Source: CAYSZX01 sp964548875
Lineage (GTDB): Bacteria; Patescibacteriota; Minisyncoccia; Minisyncoccales; JANBVM01
NCBI GenBank assembly: GCA_964548875.1
Contig: CAZJSP010000027.1
Location: 1-5,916, forward strand
Reading direction: 5' to 3'
Length of the DNA: 5,916 nt
In this document: one piece after another, positions 1 through 5,618 of the stretch
How the letters are laid out: every line of letters begins with the position of its first letter
How positions within the stretch are numbered: position 1 is the stretch's first letter
Translations under genes and position numbers: made by a program
Notes under the pieces: model-generated
What the model was told of the DNA's origin: nothing
The model's input: the letters and a program-made list of their open reading frames with translations, nothing else
The model's database searches: none

Positions 1-15
1 AATATGACCACGTGA
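1..15 (+). CDS. 3' end of an upstream gene (last codons only)
   Basis: The first frame reads Asn-Met-Thr-Thr and then TGA at 13-15. This stop overlaps the GTG at 12-14 as GTGA, the same compact junction type seen repeatedly downstream. That suggests a preceding gene of the same operon ends here. Only four codons are visible, so nothing can be said of its function, and the call rests on the junction pattern alone. Confidence 0.35.
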   Translation, partial: NMTT

Positions 16-308
16 AATTAATGCTTATAGACCCGTGTTGCGTTCGAAAAATCATTCACCCCGAAACCCAAATACAGCCTAGGCATTCAAATTTTTGCTA
101 TCATTATTATCAAACAAACGAGCGTCGATTGAATGGAATGCAGCTGAACGCTAAATACTATAATCCGGGAACGTGGCTCTCACACAATTTAAGCTACGGT
201 TACATCGGATGCGAAAAAATGAATCATTTTAACATTATTGAACACAATTTAATTGGCAGCCATTTTGATGTTATTTTAAAAAAAGCGCAGGATGAGGAGG
301 CAACATGA
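12..308 (+). CDS. Hypothetical phage protein, 98 residues, Cys/His/aromatic-rich
   Basis: I do not recognise this protein. The chosen start is GTG at 12, because it overlaps a TGA in the preceding frame as GTGA; an in-frame ATG follows at 21. The frame is open to the window edge, so a longer protein starting upstream cannot be excluded. The 98-residue product has four Cys (9, 10, 29 and 67), several His (16, 25, 31, 58, 72, 78, 84) and many Tyr/Asn. It has no membrane segment and no signal peptide. The Cys/His content could suggest metal binding, but there is no regular CxxC or zinc-finger spacing. An 11-bp direct repeat (182-192 and 242-252) encodes His-Asn-Leu twice, 20 codons apart. The stop overlaps the next start as ATGA, which ties the gene to the packaging operon. 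Confidence 0.6.
   Translation: MKLMLIDPCCVRKIIHPETQIQPRHSNFCYHYYQTNERRLNGMQLNAKYYNPGTWLSHNLSYGYIGCEKMNHFNIIEHNLIGSHFDVILKKAQDEEAT
294..300 (+). promoter_or_regulatory. Strong Shine-Dalgarno for the small terminase gene
   Basis: GAGGAGG lies 4 bases before the ATG at 305. It sits inside the 3' end of the preceding gene and fixes the start of the next one despite the 4-base ATGA overlap. The spacing is slightly short. Confidence 0.7.
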
Positions 309-955
309 GCGAATTAGAATATTATGCTAAGAATTTATATTTAAAAATTGGAGATAACGGGAAACAAACGGAGACGATTCGGTCTATAGCGTCGAAATGC
401 AGCGAATATCTCGAAAAAAAGCGAGACAAAAAGCGAGACAAAGATTTAGAAATCGAGGCCGTGTCTCGGGGAAAAGTTGAACGCTGGATCAAAGCGTACA
501 ACTGGAAAGCGGATTTAGCGGATATGAAACGGGAGTTAGCCCAAAAAATACTAGAAAAAGAAAAAGCGCTGGAAGACAATGCTAGAGCCAATAGGGAGGC
601 GATCCTGGAGGCTGGGGCTAGCACTATTGAGGTAGGAAAAATCAAAAACGATAAAATATACGATCAAATGCACGAAATTTTTTTGCGGAAAATAGAGGCC
701 ACAAAAGCTTTTCTAAACGGTAGGAAATGGGTTGAAAAAAATCCTGAAATTAAAATTACCTGGGCGGATGTAAAAAGATGCAAATTGGACAATTACCAGG
801 AAATGGCTTTGTTTTCCAAAAGCGCCGACAAAAAATTTGATTATGACAAAATTGTTGCTGATGCAGTAATTCAAAAAATGCCTCCAATTGAAATAAATTT
901 CAACATATTAAACGGAAAGGATAACAAAAATTCTGATAAAAATTACGACTCTTAA
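305..955 (+). CDS. Probable terminase small subunit (216 residues)
   Basis: The small terminase subunit binds the phage packaging site as an oligomeric ring and hands DNA to the large subunit. The call rests on position (two genes before the large terminase), size and architecture, not on a decisive motif. Residues 21-70 look like an N-terminal DNA-binding region: a helix around ETIRSIASKCSEYL, a lysine/arginine-rich stretch (38-46), then KVERWIKAYNWKADL (58-71), which resembles the tryptophan-containing recognition-helix segment of phage small terminases and DUF1804-type proteins. Residues 72-135 are long, charged and helical, suited to oligomerisation. The C-terminus (about 192-216) is short and polar, with MPPIEINFNIL, and could dock the large subunit. 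The start is supported by GAGGAGG at 294-300. A 12-bp tandem duplication lies inside the basic stretch. It could instead be another DNA-binding morphogenesis protein. Confidence 0.6.
   Translation: MSELEYYAKNLYLKIGDNGKQTETIRSIASKCSEYLEKKRDKKRDKDLEIEAVSRGKVERWIKAYNWKADLADMKRELAQKILEKEKALEDNARANREAILEAGASTIEVGKIKNDKIYDQMHEIFLRKIEATKAFLNGRKWVEKNPEIKITWADVKRCKLDNYQEMALFSKSADKKFDYDKIVADAVIQKMPPIEINFNILNGKDNKNSDKNYDS
416..439 (+). repeat. 12-bp perfect tandem duplication in the small terminase gene
   Basis: AAAAAGCGAGAC occurs twice head to tail, encoding Lys-Lys-Arg-Asp twice at residues 38-45, followed by Lys-Asp. The repeat is in frame and lengthens the basic linker before the putative recognition helix. 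It looks like a recent slippage or duplication event. Confidence 0.85.
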
Positions 956-1028
956 ACCATTTACGTGCCAACGCACCCCCAGGCTGCTATTTGCCAGATC
1001 GAATCCAGAAAAATATACGTGGCCAAAA
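956..1028 (+). other. Gap between small terminase and gp10-like gene, open in the downstream frame
   Basis: This 73-base stretch is the longest gap in an otherwise overlapping gene cluster. It has no convincing terminator or promoter. In the frame of the 1029 gene it is free of stops from 912 onward, but it has no in-frame ATG, GTG or TTG. An imperfect direct repeat (TACGTGCCA near 962-970 and TACGTGGCCA near 1016-1025) lies at its two ends. It may be the 5' coding part of the next gene. Confidence 0.45.
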
Positions 1029-1394
1029 ATGAAACCAATATTTTATTCGGGAAAAAATCGAAAATTGGAGTTCAGGCAGGTAAAAGAGGGGTTGTTTGGA
1101 TTGCGGGGGATCAGCAAGAGCGAAGGGAAATTGTATAAAGACAGACTATTAAAAGAGTTGCAGAGATGGGCTCCTGTAGATACGGAAAGATTAAAAAAAT
1201 CGTACAGGGTGTTTCCATTGGAGTACCAGCCAGGAAAATATGCATTGGTGATCTCTAATACCGTGGACTACTTTCGTTTCCCGTGGCATTATTATAAAAA
1301 CGAAATAAGAGACAGGCCTCCAAAACGAAAATATGATTTTGTAGAAATGGCTGTTAGCCGAATAGCTAGACAGATTATAAAAAAGTCAAAATGA
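1029..1394 (+). CDS. HK97-gp10-like head-tail joining protein candidate (121 residues or longer)
   Basis: Residues 47-61, WAPVDTERLKKSYRV, match the signature of the HK97 gp10 family (roughly APVDTGxLrxS). The order of elements also fits: a preceding amphipathic helix (about 33-46), the motif, a beta strand with VISNTVDYFRFPWHYY, a PPK turn, and a C-terminal helix ending in lysines. In HK97-like phages this family is a small component at the head-tail connector. Two differences stand out. The usual Gly after the Thr is Glu here, and the gene sits between the two terminase subunits rather than after the capsid gene. The first in-frame ATG is at 1029, but no Shine-Dalgarno precedes it and the frame stays open back to 912. 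A longer form beginning at ATT 930 or CTG 933, with AAAGG at 916-920, is therefore possible. The stop at 1392-1394 overlaps an ATG (ATGA). Confidence 0.55.
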   Translation: MKPIFYSGKNRKLEFRQVKEGLFGLRGISKSEGKLYKDRLLKELQRWAPVDTERLKKSYRVFPLEYQPGKYALVISNTVDYFRFPWHYYKNEIRDRPPKRKYDFVEMAVSRIARQIIKKSK

Positions 1395-1411
1395 TGGCAT
1401 TATGCAAATAG
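1391..1411 (+). other. Six-codon mini-ORF across the gp10-like/TerL junction
   Basis: The ATG at 1391 overlaps the preceding stop as ATGA, as at the other junctions here, but it opens a frame of only Met-Met-Ala-Leu-Cys-Lys before TAG at 1409-1411. That frame runs over the TerL start at 1402. No clear Shine-Dalgarno precedes either start. If translated, it could lower TerL initiation; equally it may be a chance overlap. Confidence 0.2.
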
Positions 1412-2672
1412 ACCTAGATATCCTGCCTTGGCAGTTACAATTTTTGCAATCCAAAAAAACCATCAAAGCTTTGTCCGGTGCATCAGACACTGGTAAATCC
1501 TGGGTTTGTCGATTTCATTTAGTCTGGACATCGCTGCAACACCCTGGTTCAACTCATTATTGTACGGCAACCACCTGGACACAGACCTACAGAGCCATTG
1601 CAGAGCCAATTATGGAATTGTTGGACGAGATACAAATTAAATATAATTTTTTTTTAAACGGCTCAAAACTTGCGTCAAAGCCGTTTCAGGTTGCTGAGGA
1701 CANNNNNNNNNNATAATACAGTTCTACAATGGATCACGGATTGAGTTATTTTCGTCGGACAAAATATATTCACGAATAAAATCCAGGGAGTTTTCGTTGG
1801 GCTTCATTGAAGAGGCGACGGAAATACCTGATAGGTATATGGAGCGGATTTATCCCGAGGCGATCCGACGGTTACGGCAGCCTGGATATCCGCATCATCT
1901 GTTGATAGCGACGAATCCAGATATTAAAACCCGCTGGTTATATACCAATTTTTTTGAAAATCCGCCTGAATATGCATTTGTTAAGAAATTGTCATATAAA
2001 GAGGGGTACAACAAAGACGATTCTGAGCGTGAGGAAAAAATTTTGATGGGTTCTGAACGTCAACGACAGCTATATTATAATGGCGAATGGGGGAATCTTG
2101 AGGGGCAGGCATTTGTTATGCGCGATGGAATTGACATTCAAACAGTCGAATCAGAGCCAAACGATCGGCATTATATAACATTCGATTACGGATTTAGCCC
2201 TGACCCAATGGTATATTTGTTGTGCAAAATCAAAAATAATGTCGGATATGTAATGGAGGAGATAGTATTGAAAAATATACCTGTAAATCGGCATAGGCAA
2301 TGGTTAGATAAATGGGTTTCAGCCTACAACATAGTAGGTTTTACTGGTGAAACTGCGACTGGTAGCGGAGAAATTCGAGAGTTATTGCGTGATCAGTATA
2401 AATTACGATATTTTTCGACCACCAAAAACAGGTCTACGGGGTGGACTACGTTATCGGATCTATTTGACACGAACAAACTTGTTATAAATAAAAAATGTCC
2501 TTATACTATACGTAGTTTGTCTAGCCTTTGCTGGGTTAGCAGCACGCGAGGAGTCGACGTTGGAGGGGAGTATGAGGATGAGGCTGACGCTTTGAGATAC
2601 TGGATAATGTCTCCGCCTGTTCAACTGAGACTTGTAAAACGGTTTGGAGAACGAAAAGTTAGGATATTTTAA
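1402..2672 (+). CDS. terL: Terminase large subunit, ATPase-nuclease (interrupted by an assembly gap)
   Basis: TerL is the DNA-packaging motor. An N-terminal ATPase pumps DNA through the portal and a C-terminal RNase H-like nuclease cuts the concatemer. Visible ATPase parts are an adenine-binding PWQLQFLQ segment (residues 9-16), a Walker A GASDTGKS (26-33), a Walker B-like LGFIEEAT (nt 1797-1820) with two acidic residues, and a coupling motif in LLIATNPD. The nuclease has FDYGFS with Asp at nt 2184, GFTGETAT with Glu at nt 2349 where Asp is more usual, and DEADALRYW with Asp at nt 2577 and 2586. The ATPase is read in the frame of position 1402. After the ten N bases it continues in the frame of 1713 (IIQFYNGSRIELFS), so the true gap is not ten bases. 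The total of about 420 residues is normal for the family. The stop overlaps the portal start as TAATG. The start at 1402 lacks a good ribosome site. Confidence 0.95.
1703..1712. other. Assembly gap (10 N) inside terL
   Basis: Ten undetermined bases separate the Walker A half of TerL from the Walker B half. The codon frame before the gap starts at positions such as 1699 and 1702, and after it at 1713. To join the frames, the missing length must leave remainder 2 when divided by 3, while 10 leaves remainder 1. The N run is therefore most likely a placeholder of arbitrary size. Confidence 0.97.
2661..2664 (+). promoter_or_regulatory. Shine-Dalgarno for the portal gene
   Basis: AGGA lies 7 bases upstream of the ATG at 2672, inside the last codons of terL. 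With the TAATG overlap it supports this start and translational coupling of portal to terminase. Confidence 0.6.
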
Positions 2673-4090
2673 TGGAAAATGATGAAAAACAACAAAAACC
2701 GCAATATATACAGCCATTAGTTCACGAGTACAGACCCGAACCTGGCGAATTCATTACCAGGCCATCATTTGGGTCAACGTATATAGCGCCGACTGATCCG
2801 CACGCACCGCAACAGGGCTACGATACGTATAAATACGCTCTCACCGCACTACACCCGCAGGTAGCTCCTGCATTGAGGTTCATCGTCGAAGCACCATTTT
2901 GGGTTGATTGGTCGTTCCAGCCTGTTAATAATTATGATGATAATCCTGAATTTGAAAAAGCAGATAATTTGATAATAAAACTTATCAATTATCAAATTGA
3001 ACGTCTGGAACATGAAACATTTGAAAATACCCTGAAAATTATCTGGAGCGATGCGTTTATTTTCGGGTTTAGCGTGTCAGAAATGGTGTTTGAATTTGAC
3101 AATAAATATGTTTGTGTTAAATCTATTAAACCTCATGCACCATACGATTTTAATTTGTACACAGATGAAGGCCACAACCTGGACCAGCTGTTCTACAATA
3201 GGACAGGGGTGTACGTTAATCGCAGTGGGTTGGGCAAATTTTTAATTTTAACTTATCCCTATCTGAAACACGGTAATTACTACGGTCAATCAGGTTTACA
3301 GAGTATATATTTCGATGTTAAAGTTTTGGATATTTTGGAGCGTGCCAAAATAGACGGCGTTAGACGATTATCAATCCGCCCGCTGCTGCATTATTATCAA
3401 TCTGAAAATATGGACGCTAAAGATTTGCAGGAAATGAAAAAAGCTCTGTACAATATTGATTCAGGCTCGTTGATAGACCTCCCAGCCACCACTGATGCGG
3501 AGGGGAAAAATTTGATTCCTCAACACGAAATAAAAGTGCTTGAGGATAGGGCTAGTGCGGAGGGGATGGCGTTGGTTACGGATATGTTGGATATAATTTA
3601 TAAAAGAATAAACCGTACGCTAGGGCTTCCAGACGATCTTGGTTTTTCAAACGCTGAGATTGGCTCCTACGCTAAAGCTAAAGAGGAAATGAATTTGTAC
3701 ACGCAGACGATCGTAAATAATCAGGGACTGATTGAGAATTTTGTGAATCGGCAGCTAGTCCCTGCGCTGGTGAGACACAATTATCCTACTATATTGAATG
3801 ACAGAAATTACAAACTCCCCAGGATGCGGTTTGGTAGCGTGGAAGAAGATTTTGACACGGCAAAAGCTGATATGATTAATGAATTAATAAACAGCGGTGT
3901 TATAAGTTTGCGGAGCGATTTAGGATGGGTACGTGAAGAATTGCGATTGCCAGCGCCTAGTCTGGAACACAATCCTGAACCTAAAAAATTGGACGATGAA
4001 ACCGTTGGAATGTCAATGTCAGAGCGAAACAAATTAAAACGAATAATGTGCGAGGAATATGGCTGCTACATCGGCTGTGAGACAGGTTAA
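2672..4090 (+). CDS. Phage portal protein, DUF935/Mu gp29-like (472 residues)
   Basis: The portal is a dodecameric ring at one capsid vertex that nucleates the prohead, docks TerL and later the tail. It follows terL directly and has the usual size. Recognisable segments are an early LTALHPQVAPALRFIVEAPF (57-76), AFIFGFSVSEMVFEF (128-142, the typical G-F-S...E-x-x-x-E stretch), KHGNYYGQSGLQSIYFD (199-215, the conserved Tyr-Gly-x-x-x-Leu loop), a central helix around 293-318 with IYKRINRTLGLPDDLG, then GSYAKAKEEMNLYTQTIVNN (331-350) and a helix ending FVNRQLVPALVRHNYP. Near the C-terminus, SGVISLRSDLGWVREELRLP (408-427) is the usual closing part. These elements match the DUF935/Mu gp29-type portal family. 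The last 30 bases overlap the next gene, which makes the tail of the protein cysteine-rich (Cys 460, 465 and 469). Confidence 0.88.
   Translation: MENDEKQQKPQYIQPLVHEYRPEPGEFITRPSFGSTYIAPTDPHAPQQGYDTYKYALTALHPQVAPALRFIVEAPFWVDWSFQPVNNYDDNPEFEKADNLIIKLINYQIERLEHETFENTLKIIWSDAFIFGFSVSEMVFEFDNKYVCVKSIKPHAPYDFNLYTDEGHNLDQLFYNRTGVYVNRSGLGKFLILTYPYLKHGNYYGQSGLQSIYFDVKVLDILERAKIDGVRRLSIRPLLHYYQSENMDAKDLQEMKKALYNIDSGSLIDLPATTDAEGKNLIPQHEIKVLEDRASAEGMALVTDMLDIIYKRINRTLGLPDDLGFSNAEIGSYAKAKEEMNLYTQTIVNNQGLIENFVNRQLVPALVRHNYPTILNDRNYKLPRMRFGSVEEDFDTAKADMINELINSGVISLRSDLGWVREELRLPAPSLEHNPEPKKLDDETVGMSMSERNKLKRIMCEEYGCYIGCETG
3722..3764. repeat. 8-bp perfect inverted repeat within the portal gene
   Basis: CAGGGACT at 3722-3729 and AGTCCCTG at 3757-3764 are exact reverse complements with a 27-base loop. 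The stem is short, the loop long, and no T tract follows. A functional role is doubtful. Confidence 0.35.
4052..4056 (+). promoter_or_regulatory. Close-set Shine-Dalgarno for the decoration-like gene
   Basis: GAGGA lies only 2 bases before the ATG at 4059, inside the portal gene. The spacing is shorter than optimal, but no better start is nearby: the in-frame GTG at 4077 has no ribosome site. The gene therefore starts 32 bases before the portal stop. Confidence 0.45.
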
Positions 4091-4889
4091 AACAAACCCA
4101 AATTTGGCTATCACACAGAATTATACAATAGCGTCGGGATATATAACCTATGCTGGAACGCTAGGTGGACAGGACGTTTCAGGTAACGCCATACCCGCGA
4201 CCCCCACTAGACCGTGTGTGGGGGTCGCCATACATACCAAAGGCGGGGGCTGGGTAAACACGTACTATTTTAATGATGTTGCTCAATTTCGATTACCCGG
4301 CGTTGTCAGCGCCGATGCAGGCAGTGACGTTTATGCATTGGACGATGAAACGTTGACTCTAACACCAAATACCGCTATAGTTGGTCAAATTGTCAGTGTG
4401 AACGTGGATACCAGTATGGTATTTGTTCACGTTACACTCATGAAAAAAACGATGCCAGAGGAATATTGGGATAACATTTACATTGACGCTATGACAGGAT
4501 TTCAGTCATTAATAGGTACCTGGGCTGCACAACCTACAACCACCCAGGCAGGCGGACAGTTAATAAACACGTCAAATTCTACAAACGACAAAACACGATG
4601 GGAATTCAGCTGTCATGCTGGAACCTATAGCTATGCGATTAGATCGAATGTAGGACCAGGCAGGGGGATTATGTTGTTAGAATTGGATGGAATAAAAATT
4701 TTGGGGGGAGCAAACGGTCAGGATTTATACAGTCCAGTAGCGATTTGGAACCTGCACGCGACGATTTTAAATATTACTGTGCAGAGCACCGGAACTCATT
4801 TACTGTCTGTAACGTGTAACGGAAAAAACGCATCTAGCACAGGATACTACGTGCCGTTGACAAATGTTAGATTTTGGAGAACGTCGTGA
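4059..4889 (+). CDS. Probable capsid decoration protein with C-terminal beta-sandwich domain (276 residues)
   Basis: Residues about 10-128 look like a DUF2190/capsid-decoration type beta-tulip domain: a Gly-Tyr-Ile-x-Tyr-Ala-Gly strand (27-33), PCVGVAIH (52-59), a VAQFRLPGVVSADAGSDVYALDDETL run (74-99, typical of the Leu-Pro...Ala-Gly-Asp-x-Val-Tyr pattern), and VGQIVSVNVDTSMVFVHVTL (108-127). Such proteins sit on the outside of the head shell. Residues about 135-276 form a second beta-rich domain: AGTYSYAIRSN (187-197), LLELDGIKIL (206-215), and VQSTGTHLLSVTCNGKNASSTGYYVPL (241-267), resembling carbohydrate-binding or Ig-like jelly-roll modules. A surface module that binds cells or glycans is an inference. 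The gene overlaps the portal by 32 bases, and its stop overlaps the next start as GTGA. A perfect hairpin lies in codons 47-57. It could instead be a tail-surface protein. Confidence 0.6.
   Translation: MAATSAVRQVKTNPNLAITQNYTIASGYITYAGTLGGQDVSGNAIPATPTRPCVGVAIHTKGGGWVNTYYFNDVAQFRLPGVVSADAGSDVYALDDETLTLTPNTAIVGQIVSVNVDTSMVFVHVTLMKKTMPEEYWDNIYIDAMTGFQSLIGTWAAQPTTTQAGGQLINTSNSTNDKTRWEFSCHAGTYSYAIRSNVGPGRGIMLLELDGIKILGGANGQDLYSPVAIWNLHATILNITVQSTGTHLLSVTCNGKNASSTGYYVPLTNVRFWRTS
4197..4228. repeat. Perfect 11-bp hairpin in the decoration-like gene
   Basis: GCGACCCCCAC (4197-4207) and GTGGGGGTCGC (4218-4228) are exact reverse complements around a 10-base loop, within codons 47-57. The stem is GC-rich in a rather AT-rich region. 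The octamer CGCCATAC occurs as a direct repeat at 4187-4194 and 4226-4233. No T tract follows, so an intrinsic terminator is unlikely. Confidence 0.8.
4876..4879 (+). promoter_or_regulatory. Shine-Dalgarno deciding the GTG start at 4886
   Basis: GGAG followed by AACGTC places the GTG at 4886 at 6-base spacing. This favours GTG 4886 over the in-frame TTG at 4874, which overlaps the site itself and has no upstream ribosome site. Confidence 0.65.
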
Positions 4890-5251
4890 ACATTATCAGG
4901 CTCTACGAGTATACAGAATCACCGCCAGATCCAGACAATCCATTTGATCATGGCGGTGTTGATATTGATTTAGATGAAAAATCAATTCAATGGTTACTGG
5001 ACAACGGGCTATCATCCTGGGTTGATGGCGAATACGTGACTCACAGAATTAATTGGGAATGTATAAAATCGGAAAACATGGCCAGATTAAATCGATTGGC
5101 ATCGTCCAAAGCGTCGTTTGGATTCAAACAATACGCCGACGCGCACCAATGGGATGCGATGCGAGGTTTGGCAGCTGCTGAAATGCAGGCTGGCGCTTTG
5201 ACAGAAGAGGATATAAATTTTATTGACGAACTGCTACCTGGAGGGGAATAA
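4886..5251 (+). CDS. Hypothetical phage structural-module protein (121 residues)
   Basis: I do not recognise a family. GTG at 4886 is chosen because GGAG lies 6 bases before it and it overlaps the preceding stop as GTGA; an in-frame TTG at 4874 would add four residues. The product is acidic at both ends. Residues 11-30 are Pro/Asp-rich (ESPPDPDNPFDHGG) and probably flexible, followed by DEKSIQWLLDNGLSSWVDGEY (30-50) and a helical second half rich in Ala (about 58-104). It ends EEDINFIDELLPGGE. There is no membrane segment or signal peptide. Its place after the decoration-like gene suggests a small assembly factor or minor structural protein, but that is context only. The stop overlaps the next ATG as TAATG. 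Confidence 0.7.
   Translation: MNIIRLYEYTESPPDPDNPFDHGGVDIDLDEKSIQWLLDNGLSSWVDGEYVTHRINWECIKSENMARLNRLASSKASFGFKQYADAHQWDAMRGLAAAEMQAGALTEEDINFIDELLPGGE
5240..5246 (+). promoter_or_regulatory. Shine-Dalgarno for the coiled-coil membrane protein
   Basis: GGAGGGG ends 4 bases before the ATG at 5251, within the last codons of the preceding gene (which it makes end in Pro-Gly-Gly-Glu). With the TAATG overlap it supports coupled translation. Confidence 0.65.
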
Positions 5252-5568
5252 TGGAAAGCGAATCGCTGCGAATGCTGATGGATAAAATAGATACAGTGAT
5301 TACGGGGGTGGCACGATTAGAGGAGCGCGTTAAAAACCTGGAAGCCGATGTCAAAGGGCTTGATGTGTCATCTGATCATCTTAGTAATTTTATGTCACGC
5401 ATTGACGCTGTGATTGAGAATCAGGATAAAAGAATCGCTGTTTTGGAGGATAAAAACATTCGTGATGAAAAGCGCTCTCACGCTATTAATGTAAAAGCGT
5501 GGTTTGCTGTTGCAGGTGGAATCATAGCGTTGTTGGTGGCAATTTTTAAGTATAAAATTTTTGGATGA
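5251..5568 (+). CDS. Coiled-coil protein with one C-terminal membrane segment, XhlA/holin-associated type (105 residues)
   Basis: Residues about 5-36 and 43-70 show heptad-like spacing of hydrophobic residues among charged ones (DTVITGVARLEERVKNLEADV and MSRIDAVIENQDKRIAVLED), suggesting a coiled coil. Residues 84-99 (WFAVAGGIIALLVAIF) form one clear membrane helix, followed by a short lysine-containing tail KYKIFG. This layout matches hemolysin XhlA-type and other small phage lysis-associated proteins, which usually sit beside a holin and endolysin, with the soluble coil on one side of the inner membrane. Here neither lysis partner is visible and the neighbours look structural, so a membrane-anchored role in head assembly or another function is possible. 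The family call is by architecture only. Confidence 0.6.
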   Translation: MESESLRMLMDKIDTVITGVARLEERVKNLEADVKGLDVSSDHLSNFMSRIDAVIENQDKRIAVLEDKNIRDEKRSHAINVKAWFAVAGGIIALLVAIFKYKIFG

Positions 5569-5618
5569 ATTGTTTTTTTTTTACAGCGGTATTATATTGC
5601 TAAATGAGGTGTGTTGGC
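5569..5618 (+). promoter_or_regulatory. Spacer with 10-T tract and weak sigma70-like promoter candidate
   Basis: The 50-base spacer starts with ten T (5573-5582). TTGTTT at 5570-5575 and TATATT at 5593-5598 are 17 bases apart, which fits a weak -35/-10 pair. Its start point would fall near 5604, just ahead of the GAGGT ribosome site at 5606-5610. No stable GC-rich hairpin precedes the T run, so I do not call a terminator. It is the only gap besides 956-1028 where a new transcript could plausibly begin. Confidence 0.25.

Noticed and set aside
322..645. Reverse-strand open frame of 107 codons
   Set aside because: It lies wholly opposite the probable small terminase gene, its product is Ser/Leu/Phe-rich as expected of an antisense shadow, and every supported gene is on the + strand.
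1797..2672. Separate gene beginning at TTG 1797
   Set aside because: The frame continues upstream to the N run with TerL-like sequence, and TTG encodes the Leu before the Walker B motif. It is the second half of terL, not a new gene.
2460..2717. Reverse-strand open frame across the terL/portal junction
   Set aside because: It is antisense to the TerL nuclease motif, which is clearly coding on the + strand. No ribosome site or family features are seen.
3051..3245. Second + strand frame inside the portal gene
   Set aside because: It is an out-of-frame shadow of well-recognised portal segments, with no ribosome site and low-quality composition.
3808..4032. Reverse-strand open frame in the 3' part of the portal gene
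   Set aside because: It lies opposite the conserved C-terminal portal region and has a Ser-rich shadow composition.
5540..5590. Intrinsic terminator at the ten-T run after the coiled-coil gene
   Set aside because: The bases before the T run are AT-rich and form no stable GC-rich stem. A T tract alone is not enough.
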